From NCBI GenBank assembly GCA_963580455.1, contig OY756970.1:13392001-13456000 (forward strand): 64,000 nucleotides of DNA, written 5' to 3'. Made by a program: the position numbers and the translations under genes. Below the pieces are notes generated by a model that saw nothing but the letters and a program-made list of their open reading frames with translations, did no database searches and had not been told where the DNA came from. Positions 25,886 through 36,570 of the stretch are shown in pieces; positions within the stretch are counted from its first letter, which is position 1; each line of letters opens with the position of its first letter. The DNA is from Euonymus europaeus. Its lineage: Eukaryota > Streptophyta > Magnoliopsida > Celastrales > Celastraceae.

Positions 25886-26595
25886 TTATAAATGAAAACA
25901 ATACTTTAAAATCTTTAAATACTTACCATCCAACAACGCCTCAAGGTCTGCGACATGGTCTTTCAACTGATGGTACCCTACAGTGGCATCAGGGTCATGC
26001 AACCTATTGGCCCGATAAGCTCTTAAGTCTCTCTTAGCAACGATCAAATCTCTTGTGATCGCTACCACATTCTTCAAAATCTTGGATATTTTTGGCCTTG
26101 AGTTTTCTATCGTGTTGAGATGACTGCCTATCCTCCTCCTTGCATAGTCGAGCCTTCTCTTGTCTCTTCATCCGCCTTTCAGCATTGGTCTTCATAGCCA
26201 ATTCCCAGTTGGAGTGACTACTTTCCACTAGTTCATGCAGACCAATACTTATGCTCTCACTAACTTGGCTCATTGCATCTACCTTGCTTGTTTTCTTTTG
26301 TTCTCTGGCAACTTTGGTAGCCTTTGAACCCATGGGTAAGTGCTCATCTTCTGTAGCCTCGTTGCCATTAAATGCTTGGTAGGGTGAATCGACATTTATG
26401 GTGTACTAAGGCGACGTGGTTCCAAATTAGGATTTGGCAGTGGTGTCTCATTAACCTCTCTATCAAGTCGTCTATATGTGAACCCACACAGTGCCATTCT
26501 ATCGCATCTTTGACAAAAGGGTTGCGCTTGTCAAGCCCTGCTTCGACACCAGCTTTGCTTTTAGCGCTATATTGTGCCCACCAAATCTCACGCAT
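25886..26595 (-). pseudogene. MYB/NAM-associated-like protein, fragmented
   Basis: Three overlapping minus-strand pieces read as one protein. The first is MREIWWAQYSAKSKAGVEAG with PFVKDAIEWHCVGSHID. The second (26,333-26,034) starts MGSKATKVAREQKK and is rich in Lys/Arg/Glu. The third (26,077-25,886) is a helical tail with ITRDLIVAKRDLRAYRANRL. The G-x-K-A-x-K-x-A-R start of the second block is typical of the accessory MYB-like ORF of plant PIF/Harbinger elements and of NAM-associated domains. The transposase at 23.1-24.3 kb makes the first reading likelier. Frames differ between pieces. Confidence 0.55.
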
Positions 26596-26599
26596 TGCA

Positions 26600-27850
26600 T
26601 GTGCTCTAAGAGTGTTTAGCTAGTTGTTGTGAGTTGTCACTGACCCCTGAGAAAAAGCATATAAACTGACCCCCTGATCCTCACTTCTAGACTTGAAACA
26701 CAAAGTAGTAAACCAACGCCAGTCCCTCACACTAATGCATGAAAAATGGACTAATGTTTTATTTATAATGGAGAAACAAACAAAATGTAAGCATTTCTCA
26801 TAAATTCATTAATATCAGAATTACAAGACCAAAAGTGAGAGTGACCTTCTAGTCGCGAATTGCAAAATCAAAAAGACAAAATCATAAACTCATCCATATA
26901 AAGAAATTCCCAAATATTCTTGATTTTAAATCCTTGGGAAAAAAAAACCTTGATTCCAATGACGAATCGTAGTCTTGTTGTCACAATTTCAAAGCTCAGT
27001 GACGAATTGTAGTCTTCAAGGTGATGCCCTTGTTTGCTTCTGACGTCGCAATTTTAAAGGCATTCGCAGTGGAAGTCCCGTCTTCGAAGTCATTATTGTC
27101 AGTTATGCACACCAAGAAATCATTCATTGAATCTACATAAGAGAAATTCTCAACTTTGGGTTCGTGAGGGAAAATTTTGTTTTGTAATTCTAATCTTAGC
27201 TTTGTAATTCAACGAATAAGATTAGACTGCATTATTGGATCGTATTCTAAGACCGCATAAGAGAAAAACTATATCCATAGCCTTGTTATGACTTAGTCAC
27301 TTAAAATCTAAGTAGGGAGAAGTATTGGTTTAGCACTTATACTTTTCAAAAAGAGTTGTTTTAAGCTCTCTTACATTTTTTTGGCATGTTCAAGCCCTAG
27401 TACTTTAGATAATGAATTTTCATAAATATTGCTGAAATGGATCTTAATATATGACGTGACATATATTGTCTAAAAATAAAAATTATGTGTAAATGGTGAT
27501 GTGACTTGAAAAATAAAATAAAACACATCATGGAGGCAACTGACTCTCAAGGTACTTTATTAAGTATATAGGTTGTTGTCAAGAAGTCATCTCTCCAAAA
27601 CGGATTGACAAATTTGGTCGTGTCACGTAGATTGAACTATTTCAAGTAAGGTTCTATTTCACCTTTCTGCCACACCATTTTTGTTGTCGAGTTACTGCAA
27701 TAGTCAATTTTTATGCTATTCCTTTTCATTACATATATAAATACTCTTTACCTCGATTGTATCTGAATGCTTTTATCCTTTTTTCTTACTGATTTTTTAC
27801 TAAGGTCATATACCATTTGAAACAACTTAATGCCTATCTAGGGAAAGAAG
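26600..27850. other. no recognised gene
   Basis: AT-rich sequence with scattered short inverted motifs. I see no coding frame, RNA gene or element terminus that I can support. Confidence 0.5.
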
Positions 27851-27856
27851 ATTGAG

Positions 27857-28081
27857 ATGGTCACTCATGAGCTTGGTGAGGCAATTCACACTAAGAAGAG
27901 ACTTGAGGATATTTGGGTTAAGTTCTTTGATGAATTACGCACCTTGGAAGGGCTATCTAGGGAAGAGCGCTTCACTACTGGAGTTAAGATGGGGGGTGAT
28001 AGAACACTACTGTCGATATTTTTTAGTTTGCCGGTAGAAGAAAGAGAAACATATGTTAAGATTTGCATTCAAATGCATTGA
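27857..28081 (+). CDS. short ORF, C-terminal piece of a Harbinger-type accessory protein
   Basis: 74 codons from an ATG at 27,857 to a TGA. It contains KKRLEDIWVKFFDELRTLEG, LSREERFTTGVKMGGDRTLL and then FSLPVEERETYVKICI. I recognise the style of plant MYB/SANT-like transposon-related proteins but cannot name a family firmly. It is much shorter than those proteins, so it is probably an exon or a relic. Confidence 0.4.
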   Translation: MVTHELGEAIHTKKRLEDIWVKFFDELRTLEGLSREERFTTGVKMGGDRTLLSIFFSLPVEERETYVKICIQMH

Positions 28082-28504
28082 CATGTCTTGGGTAGCTTTT
28101 GTTATGAACCTATTGTTACCTTTCTCAAAGTACTTTTATAATTATGTATCACGTGAACTGGGTTGGAAATATTTCGGTTTGATTCTAGTCATAATGCAGT
28201 AGCTCGTCTAGGACTTTCTGCAATTATTTGCTATCTGTAGTTTAATTCGGTATTTGAGAGAGCTAAGTTGCAAAAATTGTGAGCAAATTGGCTACTGCAC
28301 ATGACAACATATGCTTTGGAATTGAGTTTATTTTAATTAACTTATGTATGTATATGAGGGACAATATAGTATTTTGATAATTAATTTCCATTCTTATTCT
28401 TGAATGAATTTTGCATACCAAATGTTGGAATACATAATTCCTATTACAATTCCATTTCCAGCCAAACATACCAATTCTAACAAATTCTTGTTCCCATTCT
28501 TATT

Positions 28505-28534
28505 CTCGTTCTCATTCCCACCACGAACCAACAT
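28505..28534 (-). mobile_element. probable PIF/Harbinger terminal repeat
   Basis: The plus strand reads CATTCCCACCACGAACCAAC and then ATAGC just before TTAG. Inverted, this is GCTATGTTGGTTCGTGGTGG, close to the GGCTATGTTTGGTTC ends of PIF/Pong elements, and beside a TTA trinucleotide. A matching left end was not found, so the element is not delimited. Confidence 0.4.
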
Positions 28535-28562
28535 AGCGTTAGAGTTAGCACTTCATCTTCGA

Positions 28563-29016
28563 GCATACATTTAATGAGGGAACTTTGGATAAGCGGCAAA
28601 AATTAGGATTAGTGTAAACTCAATCCCTAATGTTTACTATTTAATGAGGGAATTTCGGGGTGAGCGGGGAAAAAATTGGGATTAGGGTAAACTCAAACCC
28701 TAATGTTTACTAATTAAATGGTTTAGAGAAAAATTGGATGAATTGTTGGTTTATTGTAAAATCGAATGATTAGTTTGCACTTTGATGTATGATTTATTTC
28801 TTTAATAATATATATTGTAATTATTTGCAAGGTAAATATTTTTGGTCAAGTTGAGAATAACTTCAATGATCTTGTGCACTTTTTTAAAAGTATCAAAACC
28901 ACCCTAAGTGAGATTTTTCGTCCAATCCTCAAATGGCCAAGCCGAGAATGACTCCAATGATCCTACACTCCTTTTTAAAATCTTCAAAACTCATTTCAAA
29001 TGAGATTTTTCATTCA
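28563..29016. repeat. two imperfect tandem duplications
   Basis: TTTAATGAGGGAA...TAAACTCAA.CCCTAATGTTTACTA occurs twice (from about 28,570 and 28,642). TTGAGAATAACTTCAATGATC...GAGATTTTTC.TTCAAT is followed by a related copy (from about 28,852 and 28,932). Downstream, 29,017-29,357 has no gene. A GTGGGGTGCTTAACACCTCC segment at about 29,223 may be LTR debris. Confidence 0.6.
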
Positions 29017-29357
29017 ATACTTTTCAAAAACCAAATTGCCACACAAATTATGGGCCAAGTCCCACTCAATTGAAGCATTGATTTCTTGTAGACATAGAAA
29101 ATCAATAAAACAATCAAGACATACTTTGCCTTTCAAAAAAACAATCAAGACATACAAATCTATTTTTCAACACAAATTTGAGCTATACAGGAAAACATTT
29201 TAAGGCAACCGTTTTGGGAGTCGTGGGGTGCTTAACACCTCCCCATGCTCAAAGGACCTCCTTACCCTTTTCTTTTTCCGTAGACTCGAATGGGTGTTCA
29301 ATTGCACAAACATGAATTGGTGACAACTTTATTTGTTTGAGCTAGTTGCTTTAGTTA

Positions 29358-29374
29358 TCTATATATATATATAA
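29358..29374. repeat. TA microsatellite at the virus junction
   Basis: ATCTATATATATATATA immediately precedes the first viral codons (GATGAACGCATACG at 29,375). Florendovirus-type endogenous copies are known to be enriched at TA repeats. Confidence 0.85.
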
Positions 29375-29902
29375 GATGAACGCATACGAAGGATAGAAAC
29401 ATAAGGAATTTTAGTTGAAAGTTCTTATAAAAATGATCCACCCTTCTTAGGTTTATTATCTCAAGTTATTGGTCAAAAATGGTTTATCAAGATAACTATT
29501 ATTATTTGTGACTCTTATTCTTTTGATACCATTGCCTTAGTAGATTCAGGTGCAGATTTAAATTGCTTTCGTTCTGATTTAGTTCGTTATCATTATTGGG
29601 AAAACACAATTGAAGGCATGAAGACTGCAGCAGGAGAACAACTTAAGATTCTCTACAAAGTATCCAAAGCAAAAATAAGCAAATCCAATGCTTCTTTTAC
29701 TTTAGATTTTTTGGGTATACAAAATATTACAAAATATGTTATCTTAGGGACACCTTTCCTGGATCTTATCAAACCATTTCATGTAAGTCATGATGGTCTT
29801 TCTATAGCTTTATCTGGGAAAAATATATTTTTCTCTTTTATCCAACAAACATCAAAGAGACTAACTTCTTCTATAAATAGATGTTCACTTCATCATCTTA
29901 TT
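29375..29902 (+). pseudogene. B0: inverted stub of a B unit (AP region)
   Basis: This is the only viral piece on the plus strand. It matches the AP part of B1 (about 50,040-49,515), starting at DERIR and keeping the catalytic DSGADLNC (about 29,548) and the ILGTPFLDL motif. An in-frame TAA at 29,402-29,404 follows the first nine codons; the frame is then open to the junction. The CTATAAATAG motif seen in B1 is also present (29,870-29,879). At 29,898-29,902 it switches through a TTATT microhomology into a minus-strand leader, so the open frame reading on into IECIQKL is chimeric. Confidence 0.85.
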
Positions 29903-30690
29903 GAATGCATTCAAAAGCTGTAAGTAAGAAACAAGATAAACTTACAGACTTTTGAATGCCTGCTTGTAGCTTACATTGAGAGGAGGGAACTCTGTAGTTC
30001 CCGTTTTTGATAAGAGAGGAAGGTTTTTAGAGAAGAGAGGTTGAGAGAATTCTAAGTTCCAAGCCAAATATGTCTGAGAACCAAAAGATTTGTAAGAGCC
30101 AAAAGATGATAAACTAAGGCATAGGTGGTCTCTTTTATAGATTAAGAGATCACCTTTACAATGATAAAAAGTTAAATAGTGGAACTTGAATAGTGGTCAA
30201 TGTCTCCCACCTTTTGAAATGATGTTCCACTTTTGATAATGGTGCTTTTATGGAAAAACAATAACCTTGTCTTTTTGTCCATAATGTCTTCATGTTTCAT
30301 GTTTGGACCCGAAAGGGTAAAATGGTATTTTTAGCAAATACCCAGCTGTCAACGGATTTGCCATTTTCTTTACCACTGACCGTTTGAGGTGGAATAGCTA
30401 AGTCGATTAACCCAGACTTAGTTAGGTACCTTATAGGATTTTTGGGTTTTTGAGTAAAACCTCCAACTTTCAACGGATTTGGTTAATTCTTTACCACCTA
30501 CCGTTTGAGGTGGAATAGCTAAGTCGATTAACCCAGACTTAGTTAGGCACCTTGTAGGTTTTTTGAGCTTTTGAGTAAAGCTTCCAACTTTCAACGGATT
30601 TGGTTATTTCTTTACCACCTACCGTTAAAGGTGGAATAGCCAAGCCATAACTGGGCATGATCAGGTTTGAGATGAATTTCTTAAAATCAT
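29903..30690 (-). promoter_or_regulatory. viral promoter/leader downstream of A1 (truncated)
   Basis: In transcription order it holds three 121-bp repeats (30,650-30,350), a TATA box CTATAAAA (30,133-30,140), the start-stop uORF ATGTAA (29,971-29,976), then a stem-loop (29,907-29,959). Stem arms are 11 bp plus 7 bp with one bulged base and a 16-nt loop, and the uORF stop is 11 nt from the stem base. The leader ends at the junction with B0, so its primer-binding site is missing. The layout matches the shunt region of Caulimoviridae leaders. Confidence 0.75.
30350..30650 (-). repeat. 121-bp promoter-proximal repeat, 3 units (A1)
   Basis: CAACGGATTTG starts at 30,350, 30,471 and 30,592, an exact 121-bp period. 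Each unit carries two small inverted motifs: CCACC...GGTGG, and TAAGTC...GACTTA (the latter lost in the last unit). It sits between the ORF4 stop and the TATA box, where an enhancer would be expected. Confidence 0.9.
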
Positions 30691-31134
30691 TTAAAACTCA
30701 TCTACCCATGCATCGGGTTCATCTTCAAATTCATCCCAAAATTCTTCCATACTATCGATGGAATCATTATTTTCTAAAGCTTCTTCTTCTTCAATAAATT
30801 GATTGATAAAATCGTGAACATGATCAGTAATAAGATCAAATAAAATCTGATCACGTATTTGAGAGAAGAGTGCGATTTCAAGAATGTTTTTGCGCAAATC
30901 ATAAGGTAAGTCAAAATAATGGAAAATACGCAAACATTCGATTTTAACATTGTTAGCATTTAAGATAGGGTATGCCCAACATTCTTCCCAATCATCCCAA
31001 GAATGAAGAACAACATTAATTTGATCTTTCTCGAGTTCAAGATAAACGTAATTGGGTTTTTTGGGACAGAAATCATTTGAAAATATGGGAGTTGAAAATC
31101 TTGCTAAAATATATTTAAGTGAATCAGAAGCCAT
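30691..31134 (-). CDS. A1 ORF4: acidic small viral protein
   Basis: 147 codons from an ATG (31,132-31,134), 8 nt after the ORF3 stop, so it is the last cistron of a polycistronic unit. The protein starts MASDSLKYILARFSTPIF and has a hydrophobic, aromatic middle. It ends in a strongly acidic tail (EEEEALENN, EEFWDEFEDEPD). I do not recognise a family. It recurs at 36,609-37,052 (broken) and 61,733-62,176 (full length, almost the same sequence). Lack of Cys/His clusters argues against a zinc protein. A regulatory or silencing-suppressor role would be a guess. Confidence 0.7.
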   Translation of the reverse strand: MASDSLKYILARFSTPIFSNDFCPKKPNYVYLELEKDQINVVLHSWDDWEECWAYPILNANNVKIECLRIFHYFDLPYDLRKNILEIALFSQIRDQILFDLITDHVHDFINQFIEEEEALENNDSIDSMEEFWDEFEDEPDAWVDEF

Positions 31135-31142
31135 TTTAAACT

Positions 31143-31391
31143 TTAAATTCGAGAGATAATTTCTAATTCACTCTGAAATGAATTGACTTGTAGGGTCAAT
31201 AAATTAATAATATGTTCGTTTTCGATAATATCAGCACGATTTTGAGAAATCCAAACAGGGGGAGCCTGTTGATTAGGATGAGCAATGTGCCACCTGATAA
31301 TCTGAATAGATAACCTTTTATTTTCTTGTGTAAGATCAGTTTTAAGATGGTTAAGTCTGTTTACCAGTCGTTTTAATTCAAATGGATACAT
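31143..31391 (-). CDS. A1 ORF3: small coiled-coil viral protein
   Basis: The first ATG is at 31,389-31,391, giving 82 codons starting MYPFELKRLVNRLNHLKTDL. The frame is also open upstream to a GTG at 31,452, but nothing supports that as a start. Heptad-like Leu/Ile spacing (LKRLVNRLNHLKTDL, and IINLLTLQVNSFQSELEIIS near the end) suggests a helical, possibly oligomeric protein. It lies just after the RNase H stop (31,469-31,471) and before ORF4. Small coiled-coil proteins are common in caulimovirids (virion-associated type), but homology is not established. Confidence 0.55.
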   Translation of the reverse strand: MYPFELKRLVNRLNHLKTDLTQENKRLSIQIIRWHIAHPNQQAPPVWISQNRADIIENEHIINLLTLQVNSFQSELEIISRI

Positions 31392-31468
31392 AACAAAGGT
31401 AAAAGAGATAACCTTAACCAGCTTACTGAGAAATTTTCCTTTGATACTGCTCACTGTTGGATAATGTA

Positions 31469-33478
31469 TTATCGATCCTGCAAGAATTCACGTGTTAAGA
31501 AATCTGGTAAATTATTATCTTTACCTGCAATGTGTTCAATATCAAAATCAAAAACACTAAGAATAGCTTGCCATCTAGCGAAAATCTGTTTGGAGGCTAT
31601 GTTTTGGACATCTTTTTGTAAAACCTCTTTTGCAGATTTACAATCAACACGAACTAAAAACTTTTGATTTAATAAATCAACTTGAAACTTTGAAATGCAT
31701 AAAACAATAGATAAAATTTCCTTTTTAATTGTAGAATAATGTTTTTGGGTAGGATTCCATTTCTTGGAGGTAAATTGTATAATTTCCTCTTTATCATTTT
31801 TCAATTGTTTAAGAATACCACCATAACCAATTTCAGAAGCATCTGTTTCAACAATCTTAAAAACAGTAGGATTAGGAATACATAAACAAGGTAATGTGCG
31901 AAGATAAGCCTTGATCCTTTGGATTATAGAAGTATGAGTATCCGTCCAAGGAGGGGGATTCTTCTTTAACCTGTCATGTAAAGGTTTGCATAATTTTTGA
32001 AGGTTAGGATAAAAATCAGCAATATAATTTAAACTTCCCAAGAATCGTTGTAACTGAGTTTTATCTAATATTTTTTCTGGAAACTTGTCAACGAAATTGA
32101 TGGATCGTTCAATTGGTATAATAGTACCATGATGAATATTATGACCAAGAAATCGAATATTTGTTTGAAATAATTTAATCTTTGTTTTGGACACAACCAA
32201 ACCATTGTCTTTAATGATCTTGAGAAACTTATAGAGATGATAAAAATGTTGTTTGATATTATGAGAAAATATCAAAACATCATCAATGTACACAATTAAG
32301 AATTGAGAATAAGGATTAAAAATATCATTCATAATTTTCTGAAATTCAGAAGGTGCATTCTTTAAACCAAAAGGCATAACATTCCATTCGTACTGTCCAA
32401 ATGGGACAGTGAATGCAGTCTTGTACCTATCTTGTTTCTGGATCTGGATTTGCCAGAAACCAGATTTCATATCAAACTTTGAAAAGATTTTAGCATCGTA
32501 TAATTTAGCTAGTAAATCTTTTTTATTAGGAATTGGATAACGAATCCATTGGAGGGCTTTGTTTAAAGGTTTATAATTGATAACAAGTCGAGGAACTCCG
32601 CGTTCAATTTCAGCATTCTTATTAACATAAAAAGCAGCACAACTCCAAGGAGACTGACTGTGTCTAATTAGTTTCTTATCTAAAAGATCTTGAATTTCTT
32701 TTCTACAGTGTTCTTCTAATTCTTTGTTCATTTGTATTCCTCTGGCTTTTGTGGGAATATTAATTTCTTGGAAATCTTTTTCATAAGGTAATTGGACAAC
32801 ATGTTTCTTCCTATCCCAGAAGGCAGTAGGAAGGTCAGAACAGACATCTTTTTCAAAGATACTTTGGAGGGATTCTATTTTTTCTTTTGTTTTTGTTGTT
32901 GATAATTGTTGATCAATCTGGGAGATAACAATCTTATCAGAAAGGTGTTCAATTTGTTTTTCTTTATTGTCAATGAAGCAATTTATAGAATCTTCATAAA
33001 CAGAATTTTGTGCTAAAATGTGGATATTTTTTGTGATAGGTTGTTGTATGAAAGGAAAAATAATTTTATTTCCTATAATCCTAGTATGAATCCCATGATT
33101 ACTAATTTTGAATGGTTTGAGTAACTCAAGGAATGGGGTTCCTAGAATAACATACTTGGTAATGTTTTGAATACCTAAGAAACTAGTTTTGAGAGTAATA
33201 TCTTTGTTTGTGATTGTAACATCAGATAATTTATAAAGAATCTTAAGTTGTTCTCTTGCAGCTGATTTGATTCCTTCCGTTGTGTTTTCCCAATAAGGAC
33301 GAGGAACTAAACCTGAACAAAGACAATTTAAATCAGCTCCAGAGTCAACTAAGGCTATTGTATCAAAAGAGAATGATTTTTGGATTTCTAGTGCAATTTT
33401 GATAAACCATTTTTGGCTAGTAACTTGAGACAGTAATCTAAGGCAAGGTTGTTCCTTATTTTCCTTTGAATCTTTTTT
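31469..33478 (-). pseudogene. A1 aspartic protease-RT-RNase H
   Basis: About 670 codons are open in one frame. The AP site is LVDSGADLNC (about 33,330-33,360) with ILGTPF later. RT follows, with FDMKSGFWQ, FTVPFGQYEWNVMPFGLKNA and the catalytic YIDD (32,279-32,290). RNase H then has TDAS, KKEIL, VDCKSA and NNLPDFLTR. There is no integrase, which with the RT type places it in Caulimoviridae rather than LTR retrotransposons. The product copies pregenomic RNA into DNA. It has lost its link to the upstream polyprotein: an 8-bp deletion and a T-run change near 33,480-33,515 shift the frame, and no suitable ATG opens this part. Confidence 0.9.
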
Positions 33479-35126
33479 TTTGTTTCATATTTTTGATTTC
33501 GGTTTTAAATATCCTGTTGAAGTGTTTTAATGCTAGGGTTTGGAGTTTTCATGGTAATCTCTGTAACAGAGGATGTATGATTATGGGGTTCTATTTTGGT
33601 ATTTTCTTCATCTGATGACTCATCAGTATCATTTAAGGTTGAATCTATTTTTGCAATGATTTCTTGATCTAGTTGTAATTTTCTAATTCGCTTTCGAACA
33701 CGACAGTATCGTGTCCAATGATTAGATTTATTACAATGTTTACAAGTAATTCTTTTATCCTGAGATTTATCATTGTTTTCAGAAGAAGAACCAGAGCTTT
33801 GTATAAGGTTATTAGAAGATTTTTTTTACTTTATCTAAATTATGAATTGTTGAGGTTCCTAAGGATTTATTTTTCTGACAAGAGGATTGATGTAGATCAA
33901 TGTGAAGAGCTTGTATTTTCTGATCAATTGCTGTTTGAAAACTAATGTCCTTCGTAGAAGATTTAGCTTTAGTTAATGACGGACGTTCGGACTTAAGAAT
34001 GGATTGCTGAGTACCCTCATTCCTGGTCTGAACCTTGGTTGGAGCATTGATGGAGGAATCTAAAGTTTTGGAAAATTTGGAAGATTTTGAAGCTTTTGAG
34101 GCTTTTGGAGTAAAAGGATAAGATGCCCAATCAATGCTGGGGTCATCACTGTCTAACTCGAAGTATTCAAAGAACGGCAATTGTTTTTGTATTAGTTCGA
34201 GAAAATCATAATATCTGTTTTGAATAGACTGTCTTTTCTCACCTGCATAATGACTGAGGAACCAGTCTCTTTTGGCTGTATTTTGAGAAGAATAAAAATC
34301 TTTTTGTAATGATTGTTTATCGATAACAAAATTATCACAAATAAGAACATTTAACTCTGGGTCATTATTAGCAACCATTTGAGAATAAGTTGGTGACATT
34401 GGTTCTTGGGTGGTACTGGTTTGGGATTCTGGTTGTTGAACATTGTAAAATGGTTTTGGTATTGAACCAGAATGATTAACTCCACTTAAATCAGGATGAT
34501 AAGAAGTACTTGGGTTGGATGAAAATTGATTTTTTACTTTATAAGAAGTACTTGGAGTAGAGAAGGAATTTCTAGGAGGGATTCCTGAGTCCGATCTAAA
34601 AGATGAAGTGGATGAACTACGATTGAATTTTTGTAAATCAATTGAATGTCGTCTAGAACTAAAAGTAATTTCTACTTTTCCATCACTGGATTGAGTAACT
34701 TGTTCTATGTTTGTGTTTTCTATTTTCTTTGGAGGTACAGCCCCTTGTAACTCCCATGTTGTGGGTAAGGTAATCTCATCCCACTTAATTGTGCGTGGAA
34801 GAGTCATATTGGATCTGGACTAATCCTATATGAAGATAGTTATATTTTTGCTTATGTTTCTCTAACGATTTCTGGGTTAGAAGCTTAATGGTTTCATATG
34901 ACTTAAACAGTTTAATATCTCTTTCTTCAGTTTTAATCGTATAATCATTACGACTTAGGATATTAAATCTGGATTACTTTTTATATATTTTGTTTATTTC
35001 AACTCGGGAAATATCCCAATCATCAACGTCCCTAACTAAATCTTCAAGATTAATTTCTTCTTGATTGACGATTCTATCGTCTGATATAGTTGAAGAGGTA
35101 GAAGTTGATCTAAAAAGAGAACTCAT
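33479..35126 (-). pseudogene. A1 movement protein and zinc-knuckle region, broken
   Basis: The ATG (35,124-35,126) starts MSSLFRSTSTSST as in A2-A4. A TAA near 34,975 replaces the Glu codon seen in the others. A 359-bp deletion then joins at GATCTGG (34,812-34,818), removing the movement-protein core and shifting frame. The frame reopens at MTLPRTIKWDEI (34,807) and runs 331 codons through a Ser-rich linker and YYDFLELIQKQLPFFEYFEL to 33,812. There an extra T frameshifts it before the zinc knuckle CKHCNKSNHWTRYC (about 33,705-33,747). In the intact virus this part would serve cell-to-cell movement and nucleic-acid binding. Confidence 0.85.
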
Positions 35127-35292
35127 GTTTGATTAATACCCTCAACTTGATGTTTTACCAAGGATATCGAGCTGGCACTTACTGGGCTGTCCGTCGCCCC
35201 TTACTGGCCCCCTTTTGTCCTTGGTTTCCACAAAGCATTAGCATGGTATGCAATCAACCATAAGTCCCTTAATATACAACCACTTGCCCCAA

Positions 35293-35304
35293 CCTCTGAT
35301 ACCA
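35293..35304 (-). other. initiator tRNA-Met primer-binding site
   Basis: The minus strand reads TGGTATCAGAGG, complementary to the 3' end of plant initiator tRNA-Met over at least 11 nt. This is the minus-strand DNA priming site of Caulimoviridae and defines position 1 of the unit. Confidence 0.9.
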
Positions 35305-36267
35305 TAACGAGAAGGATCATGCAAGCAGGGAAGAAACTAAGCTATTCGATTCAGTTAACGAGTTGAACCTTGTGATCTTCACAGAGCCTCACTAAACTCA
35401 ATATATAAATTGGACTCGACAGACTTAATCGTCCTGAGTCGCCTTGATTATAACAAAGAAATGGAGGAGGAAGAACAGAGATCTATAAACATAAAATTAA
35501 GTAAAGCAAGAACAAGAACATAAATAAATTTAACATTGCTAAAGCAATTGCAATATCAAGCATTATAAAATAAATAATTGGATGATGAACAAAAGAACAT
35601 AAAGAACTTAAAGAACATAAAATAAATGATGAATAAAAGAACAAAAGAACATAAAGATCTTCTGGGCTTTATAACCACAGGCGGCAGAGCCGACCGTTTG
35701 TGGCGCCGTCGAAGCAAGACATAAATAAAACAATAACAGAGGCGGTAGAACCAACCATAAGATGAACAATATATGAACAATTAAACAATAAAGGCGGTTA
35801 AACCGGCCATGGATATTATTGAAGGCATTCAAAAGCTGTAAGTAAGAAACAAGATAAACTTACAGACTTTTGAATGTCTGCTTGTAGCTTACATTGAGAG
35901 GAGGGAACTCTGTAGTTCCCGTTTTTGATAAGAGAGGAAGGTTTTTAGAGAAGAGAGGTTGAGAGAATTCTAAGTTCCAAGCCAAAGATGTCTAAGAACC
36001 AAAAGATTTGTAAGAGCCAAAAGATGATAAACTAAGGCATAGGTGGTCTCTTTTATAGATTAAGAGATCACCTTTACAATGATAAAAAGTTAAATAGTGG
36101 AACTTGAATAGTGGTCAATGTCTCCCACCTTTTGAAATGATGTTCCACTTTTGATAATGGTGCTTTTATGGAAAAGCAAAAACCTTGTCCTTTTGTCCAT
36201 AATGTCTTCATGTTTCATGTTTGGACCCGAAAGGGTAAAATGGTATTTTTAGCAAATACCCAGCTGT

Positions 36268-36570
36268 CAACGGATTTGCCATTTTCTTTACCACCGACCG
36301 TTTGAGGTGGAATAGCTAAGTCGATTAACCCAGACTTAGTTAGGTACCTTATAGGATTTTTGGGTTTTTGAGTAAAACCTCCAACTTTCAACGGATTTGG
36401 TTAATTCTTTACCACCTACCGTTTGAGGTGGAATAGCTAAGTCGATTAACCCAGACTTAGTTAGGCACCTTATAGGTTTTTTGAGCTTTTGATTAAAGCT
36501 TCCAACTTTCAACGGATTTGGTTATTTCTTTACCACCTACCATTTTAGGTGGAATAGCCAAGCCATAACT
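36268..36570 (-). repeat. 121-bp promoter-proximal repeat, 3 units (A2)
   Basis: CAACGG starts at 36,268, 36,389 and 36,510. The same unit and period as at 30,350, again between ORF4 and the TATA box. Confidence 0.9.

Noticed and set aside
29907..29959. The leader stem could be a mini-intron (GTAAGT...TTACTTACAG on the minus strand)
   Set aside because: A 28-nt intron is far below plant minima. The splice-like letters are a by-product of the stem arms.
31392..31454. Longer 103-codon form of ORF3
   Set aside because: It would need a GTG start. The first ATG gives 82 codons.
35608..35832. 74-codon frames in each leader (also near 43,440, 55,678 and 60,845)
   Set aside because: They start with TTG, overlap the structured leader, and vary in length by indels between copies.
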